Under the pieces are notes generated by a model that saw only the letters and a list, made by a program, of their open reading frames with translations, did no database searches and was not told the DNA's origin. Below are positions 35,776 to 43,986 of a stretch of DNA of 64,000 bases, in pieces. Source of the DNA: Enterococcus devriesei (GTDB lineage: Bacteria; Bacillota; Bacilli; Lactobacillales; Enterococcaceae); NCBI RefSeq assembly GCF_001885905.1, contig NZ_JXKM01000005.1, forward strand, positions 62,001 to 126,000, read 5' to 3'. Position numbers and translations under genes: made by a program. Within the stretch, counting starts at the first letter, position 1. Every line of letters starts with the position of its first letter.

Positions 35776-38145
35776 TTGGCTCACAAGAAAAAAATGAATA
35801 GGCAGTCGAAAAAGAGCAGTAAAGGCAAATCAAGAACTTCTATGGGGGGACCTTTTGCTCTAAATGTTTCACTGCGAGTGGTCAAGTCATTGTTGCTTGG
35901 CTTTGTCGTAGTGCTCTTTCTAGGCGGGATGCTCGCTTTAGGAGTCGGCGCCGGTTATTTTGCCCATCTTGTAGAAGGGACTCCAACGCCAACCAAATCA
36001 GAAATGAAGCAAAAAGTTGGTGATATCGCAGAATCTTCCAAACTGCTTTATGCCGATAATCAAGAATTGGCGACGATTCAGGCAGATCCTATCCGCGAAA
36101 AAATCAACGCTGATGAAATCTCACCATGGGTCAAAAAAGCGTTAGTTGCAACGGAAGACGAAAATTTTTATGAACATCCTGGGGTCGTTCCAAAAGCAGT
36201 TGTGCGGGCCTTATTAGGTGAAGTAATTGGTTTTGGTGCAGGTTCAGGCGGATCAACGTTAACGCAGCAGTTAATCAAACAGCAAGTGTTGACGAATGAG
36301 ACCTCCTTTAAACGAAAAGCCAATGAGATCGTTCTAGCTCTTGATGTTGAAAAATATTTAAGCAAAGACGAAATCTTAACTGCCTATTTAAACGTCTCAC
36401 CTTTTGGTCGAAATAATAAAGGGCAAAACATTGCCGGTGTCGAAGAAGCAGCGATTGGTATCTTCGGTGTTCACGCCAAAGATTTGAACTTGCCACAATC
36501 AGCTTTCATCGCCGGTTTGCCACAAAGTCCGATTGTTTATAGCCCCTATACCAACACTGGTGATCTGAAGCAAGATTATTCATTAGGGATGGATCGCAAG
36601 AACGATGTCTTGTTTAACATGTATCGTGAACAAGTGATTTCTAAAAAAGAATATGATGACGCCAAAAACTATGATTTAGCTAAAGATTTCCAAGCTCGTC
36701 AAGATGTTGAAGTTCAGCAGCATGGCTTCTTGTATTACACCATTTATAACGAAGCTATCAGCATCGTTGCGAAACAACAAGCCAAAGAAGATGGTATTAG
36801 CGATGCGGACTATGCTAAAACAGAAGTCAGCACCCGCTACATTGAGCAAGCGAAAGTAAAAATGCAAAATCAAGGTTTAATCGTTCATTCAACGATTGAT
36901 AAAAATATCTATGACGCGATGCAATTAGGTGTTGCCCAATATGGCCAAAATTTGGATGATGGTTCAGGTACGACAGTCGAAACGGGTTCCGTCTTAATGG
37001 ATAATAAAACTGGCCGCATCTATGGTTTTGTCGGTAGTCGTGATTATTCATCTAACCAAAATAACCATGCCTTTGATACGGCTCGACAAGCCGGATCATC
37101 TATTAAACCGGTCTTAGTTTATGGACCTGCGATTGATCAAGGCTTGCTTGGCAGCGAATCCCGGATTGCCGATTTCCCAATGAAATATCAACACGGCGAA
37201 GATGCTGGTAAAGCACTAGAAAATGCGGAGAATAAAGGGTCGAAAACCTTCCAAACAACTCGTGATGCAATCGCTCAATCAACCAATATTCCAGCTTATC
37301 ATGTCTACCAAGACATGTTGGCTAAAAAAGGCTCAGATCAATTTGCCTACGATAATTATTTAAAGAAAATGAACTATCCTGCCTCTCATGACTGGGGCGT
37401 CGAAGCGGCACCGTTAGGAACCACTAACGTTTCTACTTTGACCGAGGTAAACGGCTTCCAAACCTTAGCCAATGACGGAGTCTATCAACAAGGCTACTTG
37501 ATCGACTCCATTACTGATAGTACTGGTAAAGAAGTTTACAAGCATGCTAACGCACCAGTTCAAGTCTTTTCTAAAGCAACTGCTTCTATTATGAATGATT
37601 TGATGCGCAGTGTTATCGATGAACAGCGAACAACGCCCTTCAAGCCAATCTTAAGTGGTATTAATTATCCATTAAGTACAGCTGACTGGGTTGGTAAGAC
37701 TGGTACCACCGATAACTACTCGGATAATTGGCTGATCGTATCCACACCTTCGATTACTTTAGGATCGTGGACTGGTCGGGACGACAATAAACCAATGGCA
37801 GATGGCGCGGGAAATCGAACGGCCACTTACATGGCTTATCTAGCTGATCGGATTTATCAAGTAAACCCGACGATTTTCGCGGAAAGTGAAAAATTCGAAT
37901 TGTCTGATGATGTAAATCAAGTAAAAGTTTCAAGCTTTACTGGACTAAAACCAGGCAAAGTTAGTCAAAATGGAACAACTTATCAAGTACCTGGCGGCGA
38001 AACAACGTCACTTTGGGCAAAAGACGGCCCAGCAGAGAATAAATACGATTTCGGCATCGGTGGCAACGACGACGAATATAAAACGTATTGGAATACCCGC
38101 AACAAAACAGCCGCCAAAGCTAAAGAAGATAAAACCGATGATTAA
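35776..38145 (+). CDS. Class A penicillin-binding protein (PBP1b/2a-like)
   Basis: 789 residues from the TTG at 35776, seven bases after GAGG; the GTG at 35767 overlaps that site. Short Lys/Ser/Arg-rich cytoplasmic tail, one membrane anchor (about 38-62), a GT51 glycosyltransferase domain (ALVATEDENFYEHPGV, GGSTLTQQLIKQ, FGRNNKGQNIAGVEEAA) and a transpeptidase domain with SSIKPV, STN (QSTNIPAYHVY) and KTGTT boxes. Polymerises and cross-links peptidoglycan at the outer membrane face. Monocistronic. I cannot say which of the enterococcal class A paralogues it is. Confidence 0.94.
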   Translation: MAHKKKMNRQSKKSSKGKSRTSMGGPFALNVSLRVVKSLLLGFVVVLFLGGMLALGVGAGYFAHLVEGTPTPTKSEMKQKVGDIAESSKLLYADNQELATIQADPIREKINADEISPWVKKALVATEDENFYEHPGVVPKAVVRALLGEVIGFGAGSGGSTLTQQLIKQQVLTNETSFKRKANEIVLALDVEKYLSKDEILTAYLNVSPFGRNNKGQNIAGVEEAAIGIFGVHAKDLNLPQSAFIAGLPQSPIVYSPYTNTGDLKQDYSLGMDRKNDVLFNMYREQVISKKEYDDAKNYDLAKDFQARQDVEVQQHGFLYYTIYNEAISIVAKQQAKEDGISDADYAKTEVSTRYIEQAKVKMQNQGLIVHSTIDKNIYDAMQLGVAQYGQNLDDGSGTTVETGSVLMDNKTGRIYGFVGSRDYSSNQNNHAFDTARQAGSSIKPVLVYGPAIDQGLLGSESRIADFPMKYQHGEDAGKALENAENKGSKTFQTTRDAIAQSTNIPAYHVYQDMLAKKGSDQFAYDNYLKKMNYPASHDWGVEAAPLGTTNVSTLTEVNGFQTLANDGVYQQGYLIDSITDSTGKEVYKHANAPVQVFSKATASIMNDLMRSVIDEQRTTPFKPILSGINYPLSTADWVGKTGTTDNYSDNWLIVSTPSITLGSWTGRDDNKPMADGAGNRTATYMAYLADRIYQVNPTIFAESEKFELSDDVNQVKVSSFTGLKPGKVSQNGTTYQVPGGETTSLWAKDGPAENKYDFGIGGNDDEYKTYWNTRNKTAAKAKEDKTDD

Positions 38146-38152
38146 CAGCTGT

Positions 38153-38184
38153 AGGAGCTGGGACATTAATTTGTCTCAGCTCCT
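38153..38184 (+). repeat. GGCTGGGACA-type hairpin after PBP gene
   Basis: Stem AGGAGCTGGGACA/TGTCTCAGCTCCT, eight bases after the PBP stop codon, related to the hairpin at 12706-12733. Followed by ATTTCC rather than a full U-run, so the larger hairpin at 38201-38320 may be the effective terminator. Confidence 0.6.
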
Positions 38185-38200
38185 ATTTCCGTATAAACGG

Positions 38201-38322
38201 TGTGACAGAAGTAGCTTCTTCGAAAATAAGCCGAAATTTCACAAAAATTTGAGGAGCAATTTTCGGAAATTCCTTCTTATTTCTTGAAGCTGAACACTTC
38301 TGTCCCAACCTCTTTTTTTAAG
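38201..38322 (+). repeat. GGGACAGAA long imperfect hairpin (dispersed repeat) with U-tract
   Basis: GTGTGACAGAAGTAGCTTC on the left pairs with GAAGCTGAACACTTCTGTC on the right (ACAGAAGT/ACTTCTGT perfect), with inner AATAAG/CTTATT and CCGAAATT/AATTTTCGG, then T7. About 110 bases. The right half, reverse-complemented, matches 44712-44768. Acts plausibly as a terminator for the PBP gene. Confidence 0.7.
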
Positions 38323-38323
38323 G

Positions 38324-38352
38324 TTGTTCCTATTCAAAGTTTTTGGTATTCT
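38324..38352 (+). promoter_or_regulatory. Promoter of DUF2829-SDR operon
   Basis: TTGTTC at 38324-38329, a 17-base spacer ending in TGG and TATTCT at 38347-38352. Confidence 0.7.
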
Positions 38353-38387
38353 ACCGAAAGATAAAGAATTAATAGGAGGAAGAAAAA

Positions 38388-38609
38388 ATGACATTTGAAG
38401 CGATTTTACCTGAATTGAAAAGAGGCAAAAAAATTATTCGTGAAGGATGGGGTGGCTTTGAATTATATGTGACCCTTGTTGAAGGGGAAGTTTTTGACAA
38501 TGCGCCAGTCACACCCTATTTTTTGATCAAAACTGCTGATGAAGGCTTTTCAAGCTTTGCGCCCACCGTCTGCGACATTTTAGCTGAAGACTGGAAAATC
38601 GTCGAATGA
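38388..38609 (+). CDS. DUF2829 (Tad2-like) small protein
   Basis: 73 residues with AGGAGG ribosome site. It matches the DUF2829 pattern: N-terminal FEAILPELKRGKKIIREGW, then a beta-rich stretch and the C-terminal CDILAEDWKIVE with the conserved D-W. Phage proteins of this family (Tad2) bind cyclic ADP-ribose signal molecules and block Thoeris defence; chromosomal members have no known role. It overlaps the SDR gene by four bases (ATGA), so the two are translated together. No phage genes surround it. Assignment to the family is by motif reading. Confidence 0.85.
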   Translation: MTFEAILPELKRGKKIIREGWGGFELYVTLVEGEVFDNAPVTPYFLIKTADEGFSSFAPTVCDILAEDWKIVE

Positions 38610-39358
38610 TGACCTTCGATTTCACCAATCAGATCGTTTTCGTAACAGGTGCTGCCTCGGGCATCGGCGCAGCCCAAGTACGAGCTTTTCTAACTGCTGG
38701 TGCTCACGTTTTTGGCTTTGATAAGCAAGTGGGAGAAATGCCGCAATTACAGAAAGAATTTACTGACACGTTTGCTTTTTTTATTGGGGATATCCGAGAC
38801 GAAAACCAATTACGCCAAGGAATAACAGCTTGTCACGAAGTATTTGCTTCCGTCGATATTTTATTGAATACTGCCGGTGTGCTAGATGATTATTTGCCGC
38901 TGGCGGAGACGACTACTGAGCTTTGGGAACGCATTTTAGACATCAATATTAAAGGAATGTTCAGCCTAACAAAGCTTTTGCTGCCAGAGCTTTTAGCAAA
39001 CAAAGGAACTGTCATCAATATGGCTTCCATTGCGGGACTTGTTGCCGGTGGTGGTGGAATCGCCTATACCACTAGTAAACACGCTATCATCGGTTTCACA
39101 AAGCAACTGGCCCTTGATTACGCCGCAAAAGAACTCCACGTCAACGCCATCGCACCTGGGGCGATCGACACGCCGATGAACCAAGCAGATTTTGCTGGTG
39201 ATGGACAAATGGCAAAATGGGTGGCTGAAGAAACACCGGTCAAACGCTGGGCCGCTCCCGCAGAAGTAGCCTATGCGACTTTATTTTTAGCCAGCGATGA
39301 AGCACGTTACATGCAAGGAAATATTTTGCCTATCGACGGCGGCTGGTTGTTAAAATAG
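38606..39358 (+). CDS. Short-chain dehydrogenase/reductase (FabG-like)
   Basis: 250 residues, classical SDR: NAD(P)-binding TGAASGIGAAQ near 15-25, NTAG in place of NNAG, catalytic Ser in INMASIAG and Tyr/Lys in YTTSKHA. The C-terminus LPIDGGWLL is also typical. An acidic residue after the second beta strand (FGFDKQ) suggests NAD preference. Substrate unknown. Coupled to the DUF2829 gene; ATG at 38606 or 38609 could be used. It is not the fatty-acid fabG, which normally sits in the fab operon. Confidence 0.88.
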   Translation: MMTFDFTNQIVFVTGAASGIGAAQVRAFLTAGAHVFGFDKQVGEMPQLQKEFTDTFAFFIGDIRDENQLRQGITACHEVFASVDILLNTAGVLDDYLPLAETTTELWERILDINIKGMFSLTKLLLPELLANKGTVINMASIAGLVAGGGGIAYTTSKHAIIGFTKQLALDYAAKELHVNAIAPGAIDTPMNQADFAGDGQMAKWVAEETPVKRWAAPAEVAYATLFLASDEARYMQGNILPIDGGWLLK

Positions 39359-39408
39359 CTTGCAAATTTTTTCAGATCGTTTAAGATAATGGTTAGCGTA
39401 TATGCGCA

Positions 39409-39467
39409 CTGCGACACTTCAAATCCTTTGGTCGCAGTTATTAACAAGACCCTGTCTTGTAAAGGAG
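39409..39467 (+). promoter_or_regulatory. PreQ1-II riboswitch of queT
   Basis: Stem CTGCGAC (39409-39415) / GTCGCAG (39431-39437); its loop holds TCCTTT (39424-39429), which can pair with AAAGGA at 39461-39466, the ribosome site of queT, as the pseudoknot. The small hairpin CAAGAC-CCT-GTCTTG lies between, as in the preQ1-II (COG4708) class. Ligand binding would hide the ribosome site and reduce translation of the transporter. Confidence 0.87.
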
Positions 39468-39476
39468 AAATGACAA

Positions 39477-39983
39477 ATGAATCTTGAAAAAAGTTCAGCC
39501 CAGCGTTGGACGACTACTGACACGGCAAAAATGGCCGTTGTAACAGGACTCTATGTTGCTGTTACCCTCGTTTTATCCGTCGTAAGTTTTGGCGCGATCC
39601 AATTCCGACTAGCGGAAATGTTCAACTACCTGCCGCTATTCAATCGACGGTACACAATTTCTGTCACACTAGGCGTCGCAATCGCCAATCTCGCGTCACC
39701 ATTAGGAATCGTCGATGTCTTGCTAGGCAGCTTTTCGACTTGGATCGTCCTGTTGGTTTGTCGCCGAGTAACGCAAAATATTCCTAGTCCCAAGCTTAAA
39801 ATGATCGTTACCGCTTTGGTCTTTGCCTTCTCCATGTTTACTGTGGCCGGCCAACTGAGCTTCTTTTATCAAGCGCCCTTTTTCTTTAATTGGCTAGTCA
39901 TCGGCTTAGGCGAATTACTTTCGATGTCATTAGGCGGTGCCCTGATTTATTTAATCAGCCAACGAGTGAATTTAACGAAATAA
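39477..39983 (+). CDS. queT: Queuosine precursor transporter QueT
   Basis: 168 residues, about five membrane helices. Belongs to the COG4708/DUF988 S-component family: FRLAEMFNYLPLFNRRY and LASPLGIVDVLLGSFSTW are characteristic. As an ECF-type substrate-binding protein it imports queuine precursors such as preQ1, working with a shared energising module that is not in this window. The riboswitch directly before it supports the call. Confidence 0.95.
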   Translation: MNLEKSSAQRWTTTDTAKMAVVTGLYVAVTLVLSVVSFGAIQFRLAEMFNYLPLFNRRYTISVTLGVAIANLASPLGIVDVLLGSFSTWIVLLVCRRVTQNIPSPKLKMIVTALVFAFSMFTVAGQLSFFYQAPFFFNWLVIGLGELLSMSLGGALIYLISQRVNLTK

Positions 39984-39984
39984 A

Positions 39985-40024
39985 AACAAGACGCGTGAGC
40001 TGAGGGGCCCACGCGTCTTTTTTA
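39985..40024. terminator. Terminator between queT and treC
   Basis: Perfect stem AAGACGCGTG/CACGCGTCTT followed by T6 on the plus strand and preceded by A5, usable for both convergent genes. Confidence 0.92.
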
Positions 40025-40031
40025 TTTTTGT

Positions 40032-41657
40032 TTAGTCACAATAAATTGCGATTGATTGATACGGTTTTAGTTTAATATCTTTGTCTATTACTTCATCCTC
40101 ATAGTTGTTAATCAAAACCTTCCCCGTTAAAAATTCGTCAGGAATTTCGATCGTCGTCTCTTGTGGGAAAAAGTTATTGACCACTAACAACGACTGCTCA
40201 CCCAAGCGACGAAGATAGCCATAAATTTGTGGATGATCCGGCAGAAAGGCTTCATAGCTTCCTTCCGCGATCAACGGATAGTCTTTACGCAAACGAATCA
40301 GTTTTTGATAGTAGCTGAAGATGGAGCCTTCTTGCAATTCCTTCGCAACATTGATTTCATTCGCCGTTTTCCCTACGGATAACCAGGGAGTTACGGTTGA
40401 AAAGCCGCTATATTTTTCACTATCCCACTGCATCGGTGTGCGAGAATTATCACGTGATTTGGCTTTGACGATCTCAAAAGCTTCTACTTCATTTTTCCCA
40501 GCGTCTAACATTTCCTGATACGCATTTAAACTTTCCACATCAACATACTGATCCATCGAAGTGAAGTCGGGATCGACCATGCCGATCTCTTCCCCCATAT
40601 AAATGTATGGCGTGCCACGATTCAAATGGATCGCGCTAGCTAGCATTTTGGCACCCTCCACGCGATAGTTATCCACATCAACAAAACGATTCAAAGCACG
40701 AGGTTGGTCATGATTATTCCAGAAAAGCGCGTTCCAGCCATTCTCTTCACTCATTTGCGTTCCCCAAGTATGAAACAATTCTTTCAATCTTGCGAAATCA
40801 AAAGGCATCCGAGTCCATTTTTTCCCGTCTACATAGTCAACCTTTAAATGGTGGAAATTAAAGGTCATATTCAACTCGTGTCGCTCAGGCTTCGTATACA
40901 AAATACACTCTGCAATCGAGGTAGCACTCATTTCCCCAACGGTAATAATTTCTGAATCAACACCATAAGTCGCTTGATTCAAGTCATGCAGATATTCATG
41001 ATTAATGGGGCGATCGGTATAAGCCGGCTTGCCATCATTTTCAGCACAATCCTTTAATTCTTCATCCTTACCGATCAAATTAATGACATCAAAGCGGAAG
41101 CCTTTGACTCCTTTGTCCATCCAGAAACGTACGACTTCATACAGTTCTTCTCGCAGATCAGGATTGCGCCAATTTAAATCGGCTTGCGTCTTGTCAAACA
41201 GGTGCAAGTAATATTTACCTGTATCGCCAAAGGGAGCCCAAGCATTACCACCAAATTTTGAAACCCAATCCGTTGGCTGATCTCGCAGAATAAAATAGTC
41301 TTGATACTTCTTTTCACCTGCTAGTGCTTTTTGAAACCAGACGTGCTCTGTGGATACATGATTCAATACCATGTCGAACATGATATCAATTTTTAGTTCC
41401 TGAGCGGCGGATATCAAATCTTCCAATCCTTCCATCGAACCAAACAAAGGATTGACTGACTTATAATCGGAAATGTCATAGCCGTTATCTTTTTGCGGAC
41501 TGACATAAACTGGATTCAGCCAAATCATATCTACACCTAATTGTTGCAGATAAGGAAGTTTTTGTTTGATCCCAGCTAAGTCTCCCACACCGTCTTGGTT
41601 GGTATCCAAAAAAGATTTGGGATAGATTTGATAGATTACTTTCTCTTTAAAACTCAT
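40032..41657 (-). CDS. treC: Alpha,alpha-phosphotrehalase (trehalose-6-phosphate hydrolase)
   Basis: 541 residues, GH13 family. YQIYPKSFLDTNQDGVGDLAG at the N-terminus (split motif), the catalytic Asp in GFRFDVINLIG, Glu in TVGEMSATS and Asp in NNHDQPRAL. Splits imported trehalose-6-phosphate into glucose and glucose-6-phosphate. It follows treP by 16 bases and is certainly part of the tre operon, which separates it from other GH13 glucosidases. Confidence 0.95.
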   Translation of the reverse strand: MSFKEKVIYQIYPKSFLDTNQDGVGDLAGIKQKLPYLQQLGVDMIWLNPVYVSPQKDNGYDISDYKSVNPLFGSMEGLEDLISAAQELKIDIMFDMVLNHVSTEHVWFQKALAGEKKYQDYFILRDQPTDWVSKFGGNAWAPFGDTGKYYLHLFDKTQADLNWRNPDLREELYEVVRFWMDKGVKGFRFDVINLIGKDEELKDCAENDGKPAYTDRPINHEYLHDLNQATYGVDSEIITVGEMSATSIAECILYTKPERHELNMTFNFHHLKVDYVDGKKWTRMPFDFARLKELFHTWGTQMSEENGWNALFWNNHDQPRALNRFVDVDNYRVEGAKMLASAIHLNRGTPYIYMGEEIGMVDPDFTSMDQYVDVESLNAYQEMLDAGKNEVEAFEIVKAKSRDNSRTPMQWDSEKYSGFSTVTPWLSVGKTANEINVAKELQEGSIFSYYQKLIRLRKDYPLIAEGSYEAFLPDHPQIYGYLRRLGEQSLLVVNNFFPQETTIEIPDEFLTGKVLINNYEDEVIDKDIKLKPYQSIAIYCD

Positions 41658-41673
41658 GTTAATGCCTCCAGCT

Positions 41674-43620
41674 TTATAATTCAGTTGCGATTAGAATTTT
41701 TTCATCGCTTGTAACAGGTGCTTCTTCAATCAGCGAATCGACTTGGAAATCAGTAGAGTTCGTTACGATGATTGGTGTTTGAACTTCATAACCAGCTGCT
41801 TTGATTGCCTCTACATCAAATTCCATTAACAGCTGACCTTTTTTGACACTGTCCCCTTGCTGAACATGACTAGTAAAATATTTCCCATCAAGTTGGACCG
41901 TGTCGATTCCAATATGGATCAACACTTCGGTTCCAGCTGTACTGATCAATCCAATCGCATGTTTTGTTGGGAACAATAAACTAATTTGACCGTCAAATGG
42001 AGCGACTAATTTTCCTTCACTCGGATCAATCACAACGCCTTGACCCATCATTCCTTCCGCGAAAACGGGATCTTTAGCACTACTCAATGGGTGCAGCATG
42101 CCAGCAATCGGCGCAAATAATTCGACAATTGCACCTGATTTTTTCGGTGTATCGTTACCTAGCGTTGGAACATTGGCTTCTTCCTCTCGATCCAATTTAT
42201 TGAACAATCCGATACGACGGAAGGTCAAAGTTAATAGGAATGGTACCGCGATAGCGATAATCATGCCAATGGCGAAGATTAAATAATCTTGCGGACGAAT
42301 CGCTAGGATACCCGGCAATCCGCCGACACCAATCGATAATGCCCGAACTTTGAACAACGTAATGAACAAGCCGGCAATTCCACTACCGATCATCGCCGCG
42401 ATAAATGGATACGTATATTTTAAGTTAATCCCAAACATCGCCGGCTCAGTGACACCTAACCAAGCAGAGATTACAGATGGAATCGAAACTTGTTCTTCTT
42501 TTTTATTACCACGGTGAGCAAAAACTACGGCTAAAACAGCCGCACCTTGTGCGATATTTGATAAACAAATCATCGGCCACAGATTTGTTGAGCCGAAGTC
42601 AGCAATTAGTTGCGAGTCAATAGCTAAAGTGGTGTGATGCAACCCTGTAATAACCAGCGGTGAGTACAACGCTCCAAAGATACCACCGAACAACCAACTA
42701 AAGCTGGACGTTAAACCGGCATTTACAACAGCGGAGATTGCGGTTCCAATTTTCCAACCAATTGGCCCTAAAATAATGTGAGCGGCTAAAATCGTTGGGA
42801 TCAAAGAGAAGAATGGGACGAAAATCATAGAGATTGCTTCTGGAATATGTTTCCGGAAGAAACGTTCTAAATAAACTAATAGAAAACCTGCTAACATCGC
42901 TGGAATCACTTGGGCTTGATAACCGATTTTATCAACGGTGAAAAAGCCGAAATCCCAAGTCCAATTTTTCGCGATTTCTGCGGCAGTCGTGCCATTTACA
43001 GCATAAGCATTCAACAGTTGTGGGGAAACTAACGTGATCCCTAGAACAATTCCTAAAATTTCGGTGGCGCCCATCTTACGCGCAATGCTCCATGTGATGC
43101 CCACTGGTAAGAAATGGAAGATCGCTTCACCAGGCAGCCACAAGAAACCATTCACACCGTTCCAAAAAGTGGAAGCCTCAACAATCGTTTGACCGTCTAA
43201 CCAACCCATTGGCACTGCTTCTAAAATATTACGAAATCCTAAAATCAAACCGCCGACAATAATTGCTGGTAATAATGGGGTAAAAATTTCTGCTAATACG
43301 GTAATGGCGCGTTGGACTGGATTTTGATTTTGCTTCGCTGCGGATTTTGCTGCTTCCTTCGAAACACCTTCGATCCCGGCTTTTGCAATAAATTCATTGT
43401 AAAAAACGGCAACATCATTGCCGATAATGACTTGGAACTGTCCGGCGTTGGTGAACATTCCTTTGACGCTTGGAATATCGTCGATTCGATCTTCATCCGC
43501 TTTCTTTGGGTCATTCAAGACAAAGCGCATCCTAGTGGCACAATGAGTCACTGCGGAAATATTTTTCTTGCCGCCAATCGCGGTTAATAATTCCTGGGTG
43601 TCCTTTTCATATTTTCCCAT
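41674..43620 (-). CDS. treP: Trehalose PTS EIIBCA
   Basis: 648 residues. EIIB domain at 1-90 with the phosphorylated Cys27 (VTHCATRMRF), a ten-helix EIIC domain at about 105-470, and a C-terminal EIIA of the glucose type (from about 495) with the His in EVLIHIGIDTVQLDG. Imports trehalose with phosphorylation. The fused EIIA differs from the Bacillus EIIBC form. First gene of treP-treC, divergent from treR; cre-like and operator-like palindromes lie upstream. Confidence 0.95.
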   Translation of the reverse strand: MGKYEKDTQELLTAIGGKKNISAVTHCATRMRFVLNDPKKADEDRIDDIPSVKGMFTNAGQFQVIIGNDVAVFYNEFIAKAGIEGVSKEAAKSAAKQNQNPVQRAITVLAEIFTPLLPAIIVGGLILGFRNILEAVPMGWLDGQTIVEASTFWNGVNGFLWLPGEAIFHFLPVGITWSIARKMGATEILGIVLGITLVSPQLLNAYAVNGTTAAEIAKNWTWDFGFFTVDKIGYQAQVIPAMLAGFLLVYLERFFRKHIPEAISMIFVPFFSLIPTILAAHIILGPIGWKIGTAISAVVNAGLTSSFSWLFGGIFGALYSPLVITGLHHTTLAIDSQLIADFGSTNLWPMICLSNIAQGAAVLAVVFAHRGNKKEEQVSIPSVISAWLGVTEPAMFGINLKYTYPFIAAMIGSGIAGLFITLFKVRALSIGVGGLPGILAIRPQDYLIFAIGMIIAIAVPFLLTLTFRRIGLFNKLDREEEANVPTLGNDTPKKSGAIVELFAPIAGMLHPLSSAKDPVFAEGMMGQGVVIDPSEGKLVAPFDGQISLLFPTKHAIGLISTAGTEVLIHIGIDTVQLDGKYFTSHVQQGDSVKKGQLLMEFDVEAIKAAGYEVQTPIIVTNSTDFQVDSLIEEAPVTSDEKILIATEL

Positions 43621-43640
43621 CTTTTTTCCCTCCGTTGTTT

Positions 43641-43658
43641 AACTTGTATGGATAAGTT
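43641..43658 (-). promoter_or_regulatory. Candidate TreR operator in the treP leader
   Basis: AACTTGTATGGATAAGTT, arms AACTT/AAGTT with partly symmetric centre, between the treP -10 and its ribosome site. Its TTGTAT core resembles half of the TTGTATATACAA tre operator known from Bacillus. Assignment is inference. Confidence 0.4.
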
Positions 43659-43672
43659 CGGTTGCTATCTTT

Positions 43673-43701
43673 ACTATAAAGGTAATCAAGCTTTTTGTAA
43701 A
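43673..43701 (-). promoter_or_regulatory. SigmaA promoter of treP-treC
   Basis: Minus strand TTTACA at 43701-43696, a 17-base spacer and TATAGT at 43678-43673. Confidence 0.75.
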
Positions 43702-43710
43702 TCGCTTACA
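43696..43710 (-). promoter_or_regulatory. Cre-like palindrome at treP promoter
   Basis: Minus strand TGTAAGCGATTTACA, arms TGTAA/TTACA around GCGAT. It overlaps the -35 box, a good position for CcpA repression, but is one base longer than the standard 14-base cre core. ccpA itself lies 1.1 kb away. Confidence 0.5.
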
Positions 43711-43798
43711 TTTTTGTTAAATGTTTTTTTATTAGAATAATTTAATTTTAAACAATGATAACAGATTTTATAAAAGAAATATTTGTATTGATATTACC

Positions 43799-43826
43799 CA
43801 CCTGTCGGCAAACTACCCAACAGGTT
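43799..43826. other. Hairpin in tre divergent region
   Basis: ACCTGT...ACAGGT inverted repeat with inner CGG/CCC partial pairing, followed by an AT-rich run. It lies upstream of treR and downstream of no gene. Could be an operator or a structural remnant. Confidence 0.3.
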
Positions 43827-43880
43827 TTATATAAAATAAGAATTCTCTCATTTTTATTTTCAATCTCAGTCGGAAAGCGT

Positions 43881-43909
43881 TTTACTTTTGATTTTTTCCT
43901 TTGTATACT
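43881..43909 (+). promoter_or_regulatory. Probable promoter of treR
   Basis: TTTACT at 43881-43886, 17-base spacer and TATACT at 43904-43909. A cre-like core AAAGCGTTTT (43874-43883) overlaps the -35 box. Confidence 0.55.
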
Positions 43910-43986
43910 TGGAATACTGATACGGACAAGTTGGAAAAGTCGATTTTTTTCTTTCACTTATTCGCAAAATTAAGTAGGAGGTTGGA

